DNA from: Streptomyces kurssanovii
Lineage (GTDB): Bacteria > Actinomycetota > Actinomycetes > Streptomycetales > Streptomycetaceae
NCBI RefSeq assembly: GCF_014649695.1
Contig: NZ_BMTN01000004.1
Location: 558,001 to 622,000, forward strand
Reading direction: 5' to 3'
Length of the DNA stretch: 64,000 nucleotides
Shown: in pieces, positions 52,068-61,408 of the stretch
How the letters are laid out: each line of letters opens with the position of its first letter
Numbering within the stretch: position 1 is the first letter of the stretch
The notes under the pieces: model-generated
Told to the model about the DNA's origin: nothing
Databases searched by the model: none
What the model saw: the letters and a program-made list of their open reading frames with translations, nothing else
Translations under genes and position numbers: made by a program

Positions 52068-53366
52068 CTAGCGGACCTCGATGAAAGCGGAAGCCTCCCG
52101 CGCCGGGCGGGCCTTGGGCGCGACGGCGGCGTGGCCGATCGCCACGGCACCCATCGGGTCCCATGTCGCCGGCAGCGACAGCACCTCCCGCACCACATCG
52201 CGGCAGAACATCGTCGACGAGACCCATGCCGATCCCAGCCGCTCGCCCGCGAGCGCCACCAGGAAGTTCTGCACACCGGCGCCCGCCGCGACGACGAACA
52301 TCTCGCGCTCGGCGGCGTCCCGGCGCTCGTCGCCGTAGGTGTGCGCGCCGTCCGCCACCAGGCACGGCACCGCCAGGTACGGGGCGTTGCGCAGGACGTC
52401 CCCGCGCCGGACCCGCTTGGCGACGGACTCCTCAGACTTTCCGTCACGGCGCAGGTCCGCGATCCAGGCGTCGCGCATCGCGTCCAGCAGGCGGCGGCGC
52501 GAACCGGCCGATTCGAGCAGGACGAAGCGCCACGGCGTCGTGTGATGGGGGGCGGGCGCCGTCACCGCGGCCGCGACCGCGCGCCGCACCGCGCCGCCGT
52601 CCACCGGCTCGTCGGTGAACTCGCGGACCGTGCGACGCTGTGTCACCGCCTCCCGTATCGCCTCCGAGGTGCCCAGCCGGAACATGTCGTCGGCGGCGAT
52701 CCGGACCAGCGCTCTCGCGCCCTCGTCGGCGTCGCCCACGATGTGCGGCAGGCCGCGGACGACGGCGACCGGCAGCCCTTCGGCCTTGCCCTTCACCAGG
52801 TCGCCCGCGGCGGCGAGTTCGTCGGCGGTGGCCACGACGGTGGCGCTGAGGGGATTGCCGTGGGCGTCGGTGCCGCCGCGCAGGTCGTCCAGGACCCGCA
52901 CGCCCGCCGCGCCGATCGCGATGTCGGTCAGTCCGGTCCGCCAGGGCCGGCCGGAGGTGTCGGTGACGATGACGCCGAGGTCGACGCCGAGCTCGTCGCG
53001 CAGCCCCTCGCGGATCGCGCGGGCGGAGGCGTCCGGGTCCTCCGGCAGCAACAGCACCGTGCCCGCAGGGGTGTTGGACGCGTCGACGCCCGCCGCGGCC
53101 ATCACCAGGCCCTGCCGGTTCTCGACGATGCGCAGGGCGCCGCGCCGGGCGACCACCCGTACCGTCTCCGCGTCGATGGCGGCCTCACGGTCCGCCGCCT
53201 GGACGATCCGCCCCTCCGCCTTGCTGACGATCTTGGAGGTGACGAGCAGTACGTCCCCGTCGGCCAGTCCCGGGGAGGTGGCGGCGATCAGCTTGGCGAT
53301 GTTGTCGCCGGGCCGGACCTCGCCGAGTCCGGGCAGCGCCCAGACCCGGTACGACGCCGGGCTCAC
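52068..53366 (-). CDS. fbiB: coenzyme F420:L-glutamate ligase fused to nitroreductase-like domain
   Basis: A 432-residue two-domain protein. Residues 1-245 are the CofE-like ligase ([43 protein letters not shown]). Residues about 250-432 are an FMN-binding nitroreductase-like domain ([33 protein letters not shown]). It adds the poly-glutamate tail of F420, and the second domain also reduces dehydro-F420-0 in actinobacteria. GTG 53366 overlaps the fbiA stop by GTGA, so the two are translated together. F420 supports redox enzymes in streptomycete primary and secondary metabolism. Confidence 0.95.
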   Translation of the reverse strand: MSPASYRVWALPGLGEVRPGDNIAKLIAATSPGLADGDVLLVTSKIVSKAEGRIVQAADREAAIDAETVRVVARRGALRIVENRQGLVMAAAGVDASNTPAGTVLLLPEDPDASARAIREGLRDELGVDLGVIVTDTSGRPWRTGLTDIAIGAAGVRVLDDLRGGTDAHGNPLSATVVATADELAAAGDLVKGKAEGLPVAVVRGLPHIVGDADEGARALVRIAADDMFRLGTSEAIREAVTQRRTVREFTDEPVDGGAVRRAVAAAVTAPAPHHTTPWRFVLLESAGSRRRLLDAMRDAWIADLRRDGKSEESVAKRVRRGDVLRNAPYLAVPCLVADGAHTYGDERRDAAEREMFVVAAGAGVQNFLVALAGERLGSAWVSSTMFCRDVVREVLSLPATWDPMGAVAIGHAAVAPKARPAREASAFIEVR

Positions 53367-54319
53367 GCCTGTACCTCCTCGGCCAGCGCCAGTGCCGCCC
53401 GGGCCATGTCGGCGGCCGCGTCCACGTCGGTCATCATCAGCGGCACCGCCCGGCAGCGGATGCCCGCCGCCTCGACGGCGCCGACCGCCGGCTCGTCGAC
53501 CGTGTCGACGAGCCAGCCGTCGAGCAGCCCGGAGCCGTAGTGCTGTGCGACCGCCGCCGCGGTCGCCTCCACGCCCACCGCGGCGAGGACCTTGTCGGCC
53601 ATGCCGCGCACGGGCGCGTCACCGACGATGGGGGAGAGGCCGACGACCGGTACGCCCGCCTCCGCGATGGCCTCCCGGATGCCGGGCACGGCGAGGATCG
53701 TGCCGACGCTGACGACGGGGTTCGACGGCGGGAAGAGGATGACGTCCGCGGAGGCGATGGCCTCCAGCACTCCGGGCGCGGGCTTGGCCTGCTCGGCGCC
53801 GACCGGGACGACCGCCTCGGCGGCCACGGAGGCCCGCAGCCGTACCCAGTACTCCTGGAAGTGGATGACCTTGCGTTCGCCGTCGAGCGTCACGGCGACA
53901 TGGGTCTCCACCCGGTCGTCGGACATCGGCAGCAGTCGTACGCCCGGGTTCCACCGGTCGCACAGGGCCTCGGTGACGGCGCTGAGCGGGTAGCCGGCGC
54001 TCAGCATCTGCGTACGGACGATGTGGGTGGCGAAGTCGCGGTCCCCGAGACCGAACCACTCGGGGCCGACCCCGTACGCCGCGAGTTCGCTCTTGACCTG
54101 GAAGGTCTCGTCCTCGCGGCCCCAGCCCTGCTCCTCGTTGATGCCACCGCCGAGGGTGTACATCACGGTGTCGAGGTCGGGGCAGACCTTCAGGCCGAAC
54201 AGATGGATGTCGTCACCGGTGTTGCCGATCACCGTGACGTCCGCTTCGGGCGCGGCCTGCTTGAGACCGCGGAGGAAACGGGCGCCGCCGATGCCGCCGG
54301 CCAGAACCACAATGCGCAT
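53363..54319 (-). CDS. fbiA: phosphoenolpyruvate/2-phospholactate transferase of F420 synthesis
   Basis: A 318-residue CofD/FbiA protein. The start [20 protein letters not shown] is the nucleotide-binding loop of the family, followed by [20 protein letters not shown] and [12 protein letters not shown], and later [14 protein letters not shown], which binds the Fo substrate in known structures. It joins the activated PEP or lactyl group to Fo to make (dehydro)F420-0. It is encoded just upstream of fbiB with overlapping stop and start. The cysteine dioxygenase stop lies 30 bases upstream on the same strand, so all three may share one transcript. Confidence 0.96.
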   Translation of the reverse strand: MRIVVLAGGIGGARFLRGLKQAAPEADVTVIGNTGDDIHLFGLKVCPDLDTVMYTLGGGINEEQGWGREDETFQVKSELAAYGVGPEWFGLGDRDFATHIVRTQMLSAGYPLSAVTEALCDRWNPGVRLLPMSDDRVETHVAVTLDGERKVIHFQEYWVRLRASVAAEAVVPVGAEQAKPAPGVLEAIASADVILFPPSNPVVSVGTILAVPGIREAIAEAGVPVVGLSPIVGDAPVRGMADKVLAAVGVEATAAAVAQHYGSGLLDGWLVDTVDEPAVGAVEAAGIRCRAVPLMMTDVDAAADMARAALALAEEVQA

Positions 54320-54349
54320 GCCGACATCCTCGCAGGTGCCGCCGGGTCG

Positions 54350-54844
54350 TCAGGCGGGAACCGTCTCCGTCGTGCAGCGCGCTGCCATGTGCATGGGCAT
54401 CTCGGTCAGACCCGGGTAGTAGACGTGCAGGCTCACGGCGGGTTCGAGGGAGTCGTTGACGACCTCGTGCGCGTAGCCGGGTGCGAAGACCCGCTGCGCA
54501 CCGGCCGCGAGCGAGCGCTCGCCGCGGGCGGTGCGTTCGGTCAGCTCGCCCTCGAGGACGGTGAGCACACCGGAGGACGGACCGTGGTCGTGGAGCCCGC
54601 TGCCCTGGCCGGGGACCCAGCTGAGCAGCCAGACCTCGTACCCGGGGCCGGTGCCGAGCCGGTGGTACCAGCGGGTGGTGGCGTCGTACTCGACGAGGTG
54701 CGCCCACTGCGCGCGGTCGGCGGCGATGGACCGGGCGAGGCCGGCGAACTCGGCCACGGTGGCCGGGTGCTCACGGGCGGGCTGGAGCAGGTGCTGTACG
54801 GCGAGGATGTCGCCGGCGATCTGGAGGTCGCTGTCGCTGTTCAT
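54350..54844 (-). CDS. cysteine dioxygenase, type I
   Basis: A 164-residue cupin. The iron ligands are His85 and His87 (SGLHDHGPSSG) and His126 (YAHEVVN), the expected three-His site. YHRLGTGPGYEVWLLSWVPG precedes the motif as in bacterial enzymes. It oxidises cysteine to cysteine sulfinate, controlling sulfur amino acid levels. No Cys-Tyr crosslink partner is obvious, as in most bacterial homologues. It is the first gene of a leftward unit with fbiA-fbiB and faces the whiB upstream region. ATG 54844 has GGGGGGTCC-type purines in front, a weak ribosome site. Confidence 0.9.
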   Translation of the reverse strand: MNSDSDLQIAGDILAVQHLLQPAREHPATVAEFAGLARSIAADRAQWAHLVEYDATTRWYHRLGTGPGYEVWLLSWVPGQGSGLHDHGPSSGVLTVLEGELTERTARGERSLAAGAQRVFAPGYAHEVVNDSLEPAVSLHVYYPGLTEMPMHMAARCTTETVPA

Positions 54845-55475
54845 GGGTGCGGGGGGTCCTCAGCAGAAGTGCGGGGATGTCGCAGAGCAGGAAGGAGACG
54901 CGGAAGCTGGAGCGCGAGGGCATCAACAGCTGGAACAGCAACAGCAACAGCGCGCCTGGACAGCGCTGCGGAACCCGCGGAGGCGGGTCGCGAGGGGCGC
55001 TGTGGTCGCTGGCATGGAATCAAAGGTGACGGTTGCGCTCGTCGACTGTCAACCCAATGACCGATTTGGCGGCAATGTTTCACCTTTTCCGGTTACGGAG
55101 AACGGAGAAAGGTTTGTGCAGCGGAAGGCGGGGACACATGCGGCAGCAACCCTGCTTGCAAACGTCATTCGGCCTGAAGTGATCGGACTGTGATCCGGAT
55201 CGCTTCGCCGGCTCGATCGAAACAAGATCGATGTCTCCGGCGTCTTCCTTCTCGAGGAGGGGCGGGGTGCGGAGCAGGCCGCTGGCATGTGTCACGTTTT
55301 TTGGTGATTTGAACACTTTCCGCATAGCCTTGGTTCCGCAGAGTGAATACCGGGCCCAATAGCAGACCTCGGCTTGACTGGCCCGGAGCCACACACTTGT
55401 AATTTCACTCGTGTCGTTCGGCCGAAAAGGATCGCGGCAACATCACGGGGACGCAAAGACAGACGAGGGGCGCAC
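54845..55475. other. 631-bp intergenic region upstream of whiB and cysteine dioxygenase
   Basis: No gene is supported. The part from about 55020 to 55440 has clearly lower GC than its surroundings, as is common for promoter DNA in Streptomyces. It contains an inverted repeat TCGATC-GAAACAA-GATCGA (55213-55231) and a -35/-10 candidate at 55374-55403. A developmental gene such as whiB normally has complex upstream control, so the length is not surprising. A short minus-strand frame beside the dioxygenase start could be a leader peptide but is not convincing. Confidence 0.6.
55374..55403 (+). promoter_or_regulatory. candidate HrdB-type promoter for whiB
   Basis: TTGACT (55374-55379) and TGTAAT (55398-55403) with an 18-base spacer, about 70 bases upstream of the whiB ATG. 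Both hexamers are good matches to vegetative promoters in a low-GC patch. A second, developmental promoter could lie further upstream but I cannot point to it. Confidence 0.45.
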
Positions 55476-55739
55476 ATGACCGAGCTGTTCGAACAACTGC
55501 TGGTCGAGGACGCGGACGAGGAACTCGGCTGGCAGGAGCGCGCGTTGTGCGCCCAGACCGATCCCGAGTCCTTCTTCCCCGAGAAGGGTGGCTCCACCCG
55601 CGAGGCCAAGAAGGTCTGCCTCGCCTGCGAGGTCCGCTCCGAATGTCTCGAATACGCCCTGAACAACGACGAGAGATTCGGAATCTGGGGCGGCCTCTCG
55701 GAGCGGGAACGCCGGCGCCTGAAGAAGGCCGCCGTCTGA
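55476..55739 (+). CDS. whiB: WhiB sporulation regulator, [4Fe-4S] protein
   Basis: An 87-residue Wbl protein. ATG 55476 has GACGAGGGGC in front. The four Cys are at 25, 48, 51 and 57 (ALCAQTD, VCLACEVRSEC), the turn GIWGG at 69-73, and the basic C-terminal patch ERERRRLKK. WhiB binds DNA with WhiA to start sporulation septation in aerial hyphae. The N-terminus MTELFEQLLVEDADEELGWQ and length fit WhiB itself rather than WblE or WblA. Synteny with fbiAB and with the downstream glycosyltransferase agrees with the whiB (whiB2 in Mycobacterium) locus. Confidence 0.94.
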   Translation: MTELFEQLLVEDADEELGWQERALCAQTDPESFFPEKGGSTREAKKVCLACEVRSECLEYALNNDERFGIWGGLSERERRRLKKAAV

Positions 55740-55962
55740 ATCACCGTCCCTCCCGCCGCCCGGCCGCGTCCGGCTCGAGCCGCCCCATCACGTCCGGCTC
55801 AAACGGTACAACCGCGTCAACTGTGCACGTAACGAACGGTCCGCCGTCTGTGGGTTGTCCACAGGCTGCGGACCGTCCACATGTCAGCCGTTAGTGTGGG
55901 GCCCCGTCCGTGACGCACCAGAGCCCCTACGGGGTGACCCCGGCCGGAGGGCCCGTACCTCA

Positions 55963-58900
55963 ATGTCCGCCACCACAGCCGCGTTTGTTCCGGCAGCCGC
56001 GCCAGAGTTCCCGCGGCACGTAGTCACCGCCGTGCTCGTCTCCCACGACGGCGCGCGCTGGCTCCCCGATGCCCTCGCCGGACTGATCGGCCAGGAACGC
56101 CCCGTGCAGAACGTCGTCGCGGCCGACACCGGCAGCGCCGACGACTCGGCCCGACTGCTCACCGACGCCCTCGGCGCCGACCGGGTACTGCACCTCGCAC
56201 GCCGCACCGGCTTCGGCACCGCCGTCGACGAGGCGGCCCGCACCGCCGGGGTCCTGACCCCCGAGGAACTGCCGTATCTGAAGCGGCCGAGCGGCTGGGA
56301 CCCCGTCACCAGGACCTGGCGCGACGAGGCCTACGACATGCCCGAGCTGCCGCACGGCGAGCCCGTCCAGTGGCTGTGGCTCCTGCACGACGACTGCGCG
56401 CCCGAGCCCGACGCCCTCGCCGAACTGCTGCGCGTCGCCGACTCGGACGAACACGCGGCGATCGTCGGCCCCAAACTTCGCGGCTGGTACGACCGCAAGC
56501 AGCTCCTCGAGACCGGTGTCTCCATCGCCAACAGCGGACGGCGCTGGACCGGACTCGACCGCCGCGAGCAGGACCAGGGCCAGCACGACCAGGTGCGCTC
56601 CGTCCTCTCCGTCTCCTCCGCCGGCATGCTCGTACGGCGCGACGTGTTCGAGGAACTCGGCGGCTTCGACCGGCGACTGCCGCTCATGCGCGACGACGTC
56701 GACCTGTGCTGGCGCGCCCACTCCGCGGGGCACCGCGTCCTGATCGCCCCCGACGCCGTACTGCGGCACGCCGAGGCCGCCGCCCGCGAGCGCCGCACCG
56801 TCGACTGCGCCGGCCGGTCCGTGGCCAGCCCGCACCGCGTCGACAAGGCGGGCGCCGTCTACACACTGCTCACCAACACCCGCGGCGTCGCGCTGCCTTA
56901 TGTACTGCTGCGCATCGTCCTCGGCACACTGCTGCGCACCCTCGCCTACCTCGTCGGCAAGGTGCCCGGGCAGGCCGTCGACGAGGTCATGGGACTCTTC
57001 GGCGTCCTGCTGCGCCCCGAACGCATCCTGGCCGGCCGCCGCAGACGGTCCCGGCGGACCGTCGAGGCGAGTGAACTGCGGCCGCTGTTCCCGCCACCCG
57101 GCGCGACCGTCCGCGCCACCGTGGAGCAGGTCGTCTCCGGCTTCGGCGGCTCGGACGCCGACTCCGGCGGCTCCCGGCACGGCGCCGTGGAATCGGGCCC
57201 GGGCGGGGACGACGCGGACTTCCTGGAGATCGAGCAGTTCGCCAGGCTCAAGAAGATCGCCCGCAAGCCCGGGCCGCTCCTCTTCGCCCTGCTCCTCGTC
57301 GCCTCGCTCGTCGCCTGCCGCGGACTGTTCGCGGGCGGCGCGCTGGCCGGCGGCGCCCTGCTGCCCGCCCCGCCCGACGTCTTCGACCTCTGGAGCCGTT
57401 ACGCCGACAGCTGGCATCCCATCGGCACCGGCGGCACCCAGACCGCGCCGCCCTACCTGGCCGTCCTCGCGGTGCTCTCCGCTCTCTTCCTCGGCTCCAC
57501 GGGCCTCGCCCTGACCGTGCTGCTCGTCTGCTCGGTCCCGCTCGCCGGCCTCACCGCGTACTTCGCCTCCCGCTCCATCGTCGGCTCACGGCTGCTGAGG
57601 GCGTGGGCGAGCGTCGCCTACGCCTTCCTGCCCGCCGCCACCGGCGCGCTGGCCACCGGACGGCTCGGCACGGCGGTGCTCGCGATCGTGCTGCCGCTCA
57701 TCGCCCGTGCCGCTGTCGCCGCCCACGGGCTGCGCGTCCAGGGCGGCGGCCGCGGCAGCTGGCGGGCCACCTGGGCGTACGCCCTCCTGCTGACCTTCGC
57801 GACGGCCTTCACCCCCGTCGTATGGCCGATCGCCGTCGTCATCGGCATCGCCGTCCTGGTGCTGCGCCGCGACGACATCACTGCCTACGCCCTGCGCTTC
57901 GTCGCGTCCGTCGGCACGCCGATGCTGGTCCTCGCCCCCTGGTCGCTGTCGCTGCTCACCAGCCCTGCCGGATTCTTCCGCGAGGCCGGGCTGGAGTACG
58001 ACGGCGGCACCGCCGGCGCCACCGACCTGCTGGGCATCAGCCCCGGCGGCCCGGGGACCGTCGGCGGGCTCCTGATGATCGGCATCCTGCTCGCGGCCCT
58101 CGGGGCCCTGCTGCGCGAGGAGCGGCAGTTCGCCATCCGCGGCGCCTGGGCGGTCGCACTCGTCGCCCTGGTCTTCGCGGCACTCGTCAACGGCTCCGGC
58201 GACAGCGGCGCCGGCTGGGCCGGACCCGCCACCCTCGTCTACGGCATCGCCCTGCTGGCCGCCGCCGTACTCGGCGGCGAGGGCGGCCGCACCCGGGTCG
58301 CCGCCCAGAGCTTCGGCTGGCGGCAGCCCGTCGCCGCCCTCGTCGCGCTGGCGGCCGGGCTCGCCCCGGTCATCGCCGCCGCGAACTGGATGCTGAGCGG
58401 CGCCGGCGGCCCCCTCGAGCGGCGCGACCCGGTGCAGGTGCCGGCGTTCGTCGCGGAGGAGAGCGACACCCAGGACCAGCCGCGCACGCTGGTCCTCGGC
58501 GGCGCCTCCGCCGCGAAGGTCTCCTACACCCTCGTACGCGGTTCCGGTGCCCGCCTCGGCGACGCCGAGCTCACCGAGACCGCCGGTGGCGACACCCGGC
58601 TCGACAAGATCGTCGCCAACCTGGTCGCGGGCTCCGGCGCCGACCAGACCAGCCAGCTCAGCGGCTTCGCGATCCGCTACGTGCTGGTGCGCGACGGAGC
58701 CCCCCGGCAGACCGGCCGCGTCCTCGACGCCACCCCGGGCCTCAGCCGGCTCAGCCAGCTCGACGGCAGCGCGCTGTGGCGGGTCGACCGCCAGGTCGCC
58801 AGGGCCACCATCGTCACCGGCAAGGACGAACCGCTGCCCGTGGCCTCCGACGCCGTGGAGGCGCACGCGAAGATCCCTGTCGGCGGCTCCGGCCGCGTCC

Positions 58901-59736
58901 TGCGCATCGCGGACCGTGCCGCGGAGGGCTGGCAGGCGACGCTCGACGGACGCCCGCTGAAGAAGACCACGGTGGACGGCTGGGCGCAGGGCTTCGAGCT
59001 GCCCGCGGAGGGCGGCCGCCTCGACCTGACGTACGAGGACCCCGCCAAGCACACGGCCTGGATCTGGATCCAGGCGTTCCTCGCCCTCGTGCTGCTGGTG
59101 CTTGCCCTGCCGGGCCGGCGCCGGGAGATCGACGACGATCTGCCCGAGGAGCCCGTGGCCGTGCCGGAGCAGCCGGTCGCGGGCGAGGGCCGGCGGGCGC
59201 GCAGGCTGCGGGCCCAGGCCGAGGCGGAGGCCGAGGAGGCGGAGCCGACGGCCATGGACGGGCCGCAGACGCCGGAGCCGGACCAGGAGGCGGCGCAGCC
59301 CGCCGCGTACCCGGCGGCGGTGCCGCAGCAGCAGTACGGCGAGTGGGACACGCAGACCCACGCGGACGCGCCCTACGGGACCTCGTACGACCAGCAGCAG
59401 TACCAGGACGGGCGGTACGGCGAGAGCGCGGGCCAGGGCCAGGGTTACGGCGGCGAGCAGCAGTACGCGGACGGTCAGCAGTACGGCGGGGACCAGGCGT
59501 ACGGCGACCCCCGTTACCAGCAGCCGTACGAGGCGGACCCCTACCAGGCCGCTTCCTACGGCGACGGCCAGTACGGGTCCGACGGGCAGTACCAGCCCGG
59601 TCAGTACCAGCAGGACGGTCAGTACCAGCAGCAGGACGGGCAGTACGACCCGTACGGCTACGGCGACGCGAACGGCGGCCCGTACCCCCAGCCCCCGGCG
59701 CAAGCCCCCGGCACGACGCGAGGCGAGTCAGAGTGA
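55963..59736 (+). CDS. giant membrane glycosyltransferase (GT2 head, multi-helix body, Tyr/Gln-rich tail)
   Basis: A 1257-residue protein from ATG 55963. The GT2 domain is at about 15-320: VTAVLVSHDGARWLPDALAG, WLWLLHDDCAPEPDALAELL and RDDVDLCWRAHSAGHRVLIA show donor and acceptor motifs. From about 425 to 830 there are ten or more hydrophobic helices, then a soluble domain and one further helix near 1030-1048 (AWIWIQAFLALVLLVLALPG). The last 150 residues are Gln, Tyr, Gly and Asp-rich (QQYQDGRYGESAGQGQGYGG), a prion-like low-complexity tail. It probably polymerises or exports a wall glycan. It is coupled by GTGA to the next gene. The GT2 head resembles rhamnosyl or galactofuranosyl transferases of actinobacteria. 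Confidence 0.87.
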   Translation: MSATTAAFVPAAAPEFPRHVVTAVLVSHDGARWLPDALAGLIGQERPVQNVVAADTGSADDSARLLTDALGADRVLHLARRTGFGTAVDEAARTAGVLTPEELPYLKRPSGWDPVTRTWRDEAYDMPELPHGEPVQWLWLLHDDCAPEPDALAELLRVADSDEHAAIVGPKLRGWYDRKQLLETGVSIANSGRRWTGLDRREQDQGQHDQVRSVLSVSSAGMLVRRDVFEELGGFDRRLPLMRDDVDLCWRAHSAGHRVLIAPDAVLRHAEAAARERRTVDCAGRSVASPHRVDKAGAVYTLLTNTRGVALPYVLLRIVLGTLLRTLAYLVGKVPGQAVDEVMGLFGVLLRPERILAGRRRRSRRTVEASELRPLFPPPGATVRATVEQVVSGFGGSDADSGGSRHGAVESGPGGDDADFLEIEQFARLKKIARKPGPLLFALLLVASLVACRGLFAGGALAGGALLPAPPDVFDLWSRYADSWHPIGTGGTQTAPPYLAVLAVLSALFLGSTGLALTVLLVCSVPLAGLTAYFASRSIVGSRLLRAWASVAYAFLPAATGALATGRLGTAVLAIVLPLIARAAVAAHGLRVQGGGRGSWRATWAYALLLTFATAFTPVVWPIAVVIGIAVLVLRRDDITAYALRFVASVGTPMLVLAPWSLSLLTSPAGFFREAGLEYDGGTAGATDLLGISPGGPGTVGGLLMIGILLAALGALLREERQFAIRGAWAVALVALVFAALVNGSGDSGAGWAGPATLVYGIALLAAAVLGGEGGRTRVAAQSFGWRQPVAALVALAAGLAPVIAAANWMLSGAGGPLERRDPVQVPAFVAEESDTQDQPRTLVLGGASAAKVSYTLVRGSGARLGDAELTETAGGDTRLDKIVANLVAGSGADQTSQLSGFAIRYVLVRDGAPRQTGRVLDATPGLSRLSQLDGSALWRVDRQVARATIVTGKDEPLPVASDAVEAHAKIPVGGSGRVLRIADRAAEGWQATLDGRPLKKTTVDGWAQGFELPAEGGRLDLTYEDPAKHTAWIWIQAFLALVLLVLALPGRRREIDDDLPEEPVAVPEQPVAGEGRRARRLRAQAEAEAEEAEPTAMDGPQTPEPDQEAAQPAAYPAAVPQQQYGEWDTQTHADAPYGTSYDQQQYQDGRYGESAGQGQGYGGEQQYADGQQYGGDQAYGDPRYQQPYEADPYQAASYGDGQYGSDGQYQPGQYQQDGQYQQQDGQYDPYGYGDANGGPYPQPPAQAPGTTRGESE

Positions 59737-61343
59737 AGCGCACGACCATCTCCCTGATCGCCGTCGCCACGGCTCTGGCCGCCGTGACCGGCTTCGCCTC
59801 GCTCACCGCACCGGACGGGGAGACGACCACGGAAGCCGCGGCTGCGGCCCGGTTGCCCGTCGAACGTTCCAGCCTGCTCTGCCCGGCCCCCAGCAGCTCG
59901 GACCTCGCGGAGACGCGCTACAACTCCTTCACCCCGGTCATGAAGGACGGCGCCGGGGGAGGCGCCAAGGACGGGGCCGCGGCGGACGAGGCGGCGGGCG
60001 CCGGCGCGGACACGGCCGAGCTGCGGCCGTCCGCGGCCACGCTGGCCGATCCCGACGACGCGCCGGCGGACAAGGACGGCGAGGCCGACAAGGACGACAA
60101 GGGCACGGCGGACGAGGACGGCGAGGCCCGGAAGCCCGCGTCCGGCAAGCCCTTCCTCGCCCTCAAGGAGCCCGGCAAGCCCGTCTCGGCCGAGGAGAGC
60201 GGCGGCCAGGCCCCGGCACTGGTCGGGACGGCCACCGGCCGTCTCGCCCCCGGGTGGACCGCGCAGCAGACCACCACCGTCTCCGCGGGCAGCGGCCGGG
60301 GCCTCCTCGGCGTCAGCTGCACCGCACCGGACACGGACTTCTGGTTCCCCGGCGCCTCGCTGGCCGACAAGCGCCAGGACTACGTGCACCTCACCAACCC
60401 GGACGACACCGCCGCCGTCGTCGACGTCGAGCTCTACGGCAAGGGCGGCGCGCTCAAGAGCACCGTGGCCGAGGGCATCCCGGTTCCGGGCGGGGCCGGC
60501 CTGCCGGTCCTGCTGTCGACGCTGACGGCGGACCCGGCGGAGGACGTGACCGTTCACGTCACCACCCGTACCGGCCGGGTCGGCGCCGTCGTGCGGTCCG
60601 CGGAGGAGGACAGCGGCAGCGACTGGCTTGCCGCCTCCGCCGATCCGGCAGGAACGGCCGTGCTGCCCGGCATCCCGGCGGACGCGACCTCCGTGCAGCT
60701 GGTGGCGTTCGCCCCCGGTGACGACGACGCGGAGCTCCAGGTGCGGCTGGCGGGTGCGACGGGCACCATCACCCCGGCCGGGGCGGAGACGCTCCATGTG
60801 AAGTCCGGGATGACGGCGAGCCTCGACCTGAAGGACGTCACCCGTGGTGAGGCCGGGTCCCTCGTCCTCGGCCCGGCCGAGGGCCGCCGGGCCGCCCCGG
60901 TGGTGGCCGCGCTGCGTGTCGTGCGGGGCGAGGGCGACAAGAAGGAGGTCGCGTTCATCCCGGCCGCCGCGGCGGTGGGGGAGCGTGCCACGGTCGCCGA
61001 CAACCGGGCCAAGGGCTCCCAGCTGTCGCTCGTGGCGGCGGGCGAGGCCGCCGAGGTCAAGGTCACCGCGTCGGCGGGGACCGAGGGCGGTACGCAGGTC
61101 GTCAAGACGTACTCGGTGAAGGCCGGCACGACGCTGGCCGTGCCCGCCCCGGTGCCTGCCGGGCTCAAGGGTTCCTACGCGCTCACGGTCGAGACGGTGT
61201 CCGGCGGGCCGGTGCACGCGTCACGGTCGCTGGAGATCGCCGAGGACGGCATCCCGATGTTCACCGTGCAGACGCTGCCGGACGACCGAGGGATGGTGGC
61301 CGTGCCGGAGGCGGCACAGGATCTTTCCGTGCTGGGCGACTGA
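59733..61343 (+). CDS. DUF5719-like membrane-anchored extracytoplasmic protein
   Basis: A 536-residue protein. GTG 59733 overlaps the preceding stop. The N-terminal signal-anchor is near 5-22 (ISLIAVATALAAVTGFASL), then an Ala/Asp/Lys-rich disordered stretch to about 170, then beta-rich repeats (YVHLTNPDDTAAVVDVELYG, GRVGAVVRSAEED, VKTYSVKAGTTLAVP). The fold fits the DUF5719 family of streptomycetes, which lies next to this giant glycosyltransferase gene. It has no catalytic motif. It likely works outside the membrane with the glycosyltransferase, as a chaperone, acceptor or polymer-binding protein. Name recalled, role inferred. Confidence 0.78.
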   Translation: MKRTTISLIAVATALAAVTGFASLTAPDGETTTEAAAAARLPVERSSLLCPAPSSSDLAETRYNSFTPVMKDGAGGGAKDGAAADEAAGAGADTAELRPSAATLADPDDAPADKDGEADKDDKGTADEDGEARKPASGKPFLALKEPGKPVSAEESGGQAPALVGTATGRLAPGWTAQQTTTVSAGSGRGLLGVSCTAPDTDFWFPGASLADKRQDYVHLTNPDDTAAVVDVELYGKGGALKSTVAEGIPVPGGAGLPVLLSTLTADPAEDVTVHVTTRTGRVGAVVRSAEEDSGSDWLAASADPAGTAVLPGIPADATSVQLVAFAPGDDDAELQVRLAGATGTITPAGAETLHVKSGMTASLDLKDVTRGEAGSLVLGPAEGRRAAPVVAALRVVRGEGDKKEVAFIPAAAAVGERATVADNRAKGSQLSLVAAGEAAEVKVTASAGTEGGTQVVKTYSVKAGTTLAVPAPVPAGLKGSYALTVETVSGGPVHASRSLEIAEDGIPMFTVQTLPDDRGMVAVPEAAQDLSVLGD

Positions 61344-61351
61344 GGCGTTCG

Positions 61352-61375
61352 GGTGGCCGGCGCAGGCCGGCCACC
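61352..61375. terminator. hairpin after the DUF5719 gene
   Basis: A perfect 10-bp stem (61352-61361 with 61366-61375) with a 4-base loop, 9 bases after the stop and before the convergent metallopeptidase-like gene. Confidence 0.65.
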
Positions 61376-61408
61376 GCGCGTCTCCGCCGGTTCCTTCCGG
61401 ACCTTCCG

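Noticed and set aside
54845-54970. Leader peptide upstream of cysteine dioxygenase (minus strand, with a Cys codon)
   Set aside because: The short frame runs on past the dioxygenase start without a stop, has no good ribosome site and is not followed by an attenuator hairpin.
53540-55060. Plus-strand frame of about 500 codons opposite fbiA and cysteine dioxygenase
   Set aside because: It is antisense to two genes with exact family motifs, and its composition is typical of reverse complement translation.
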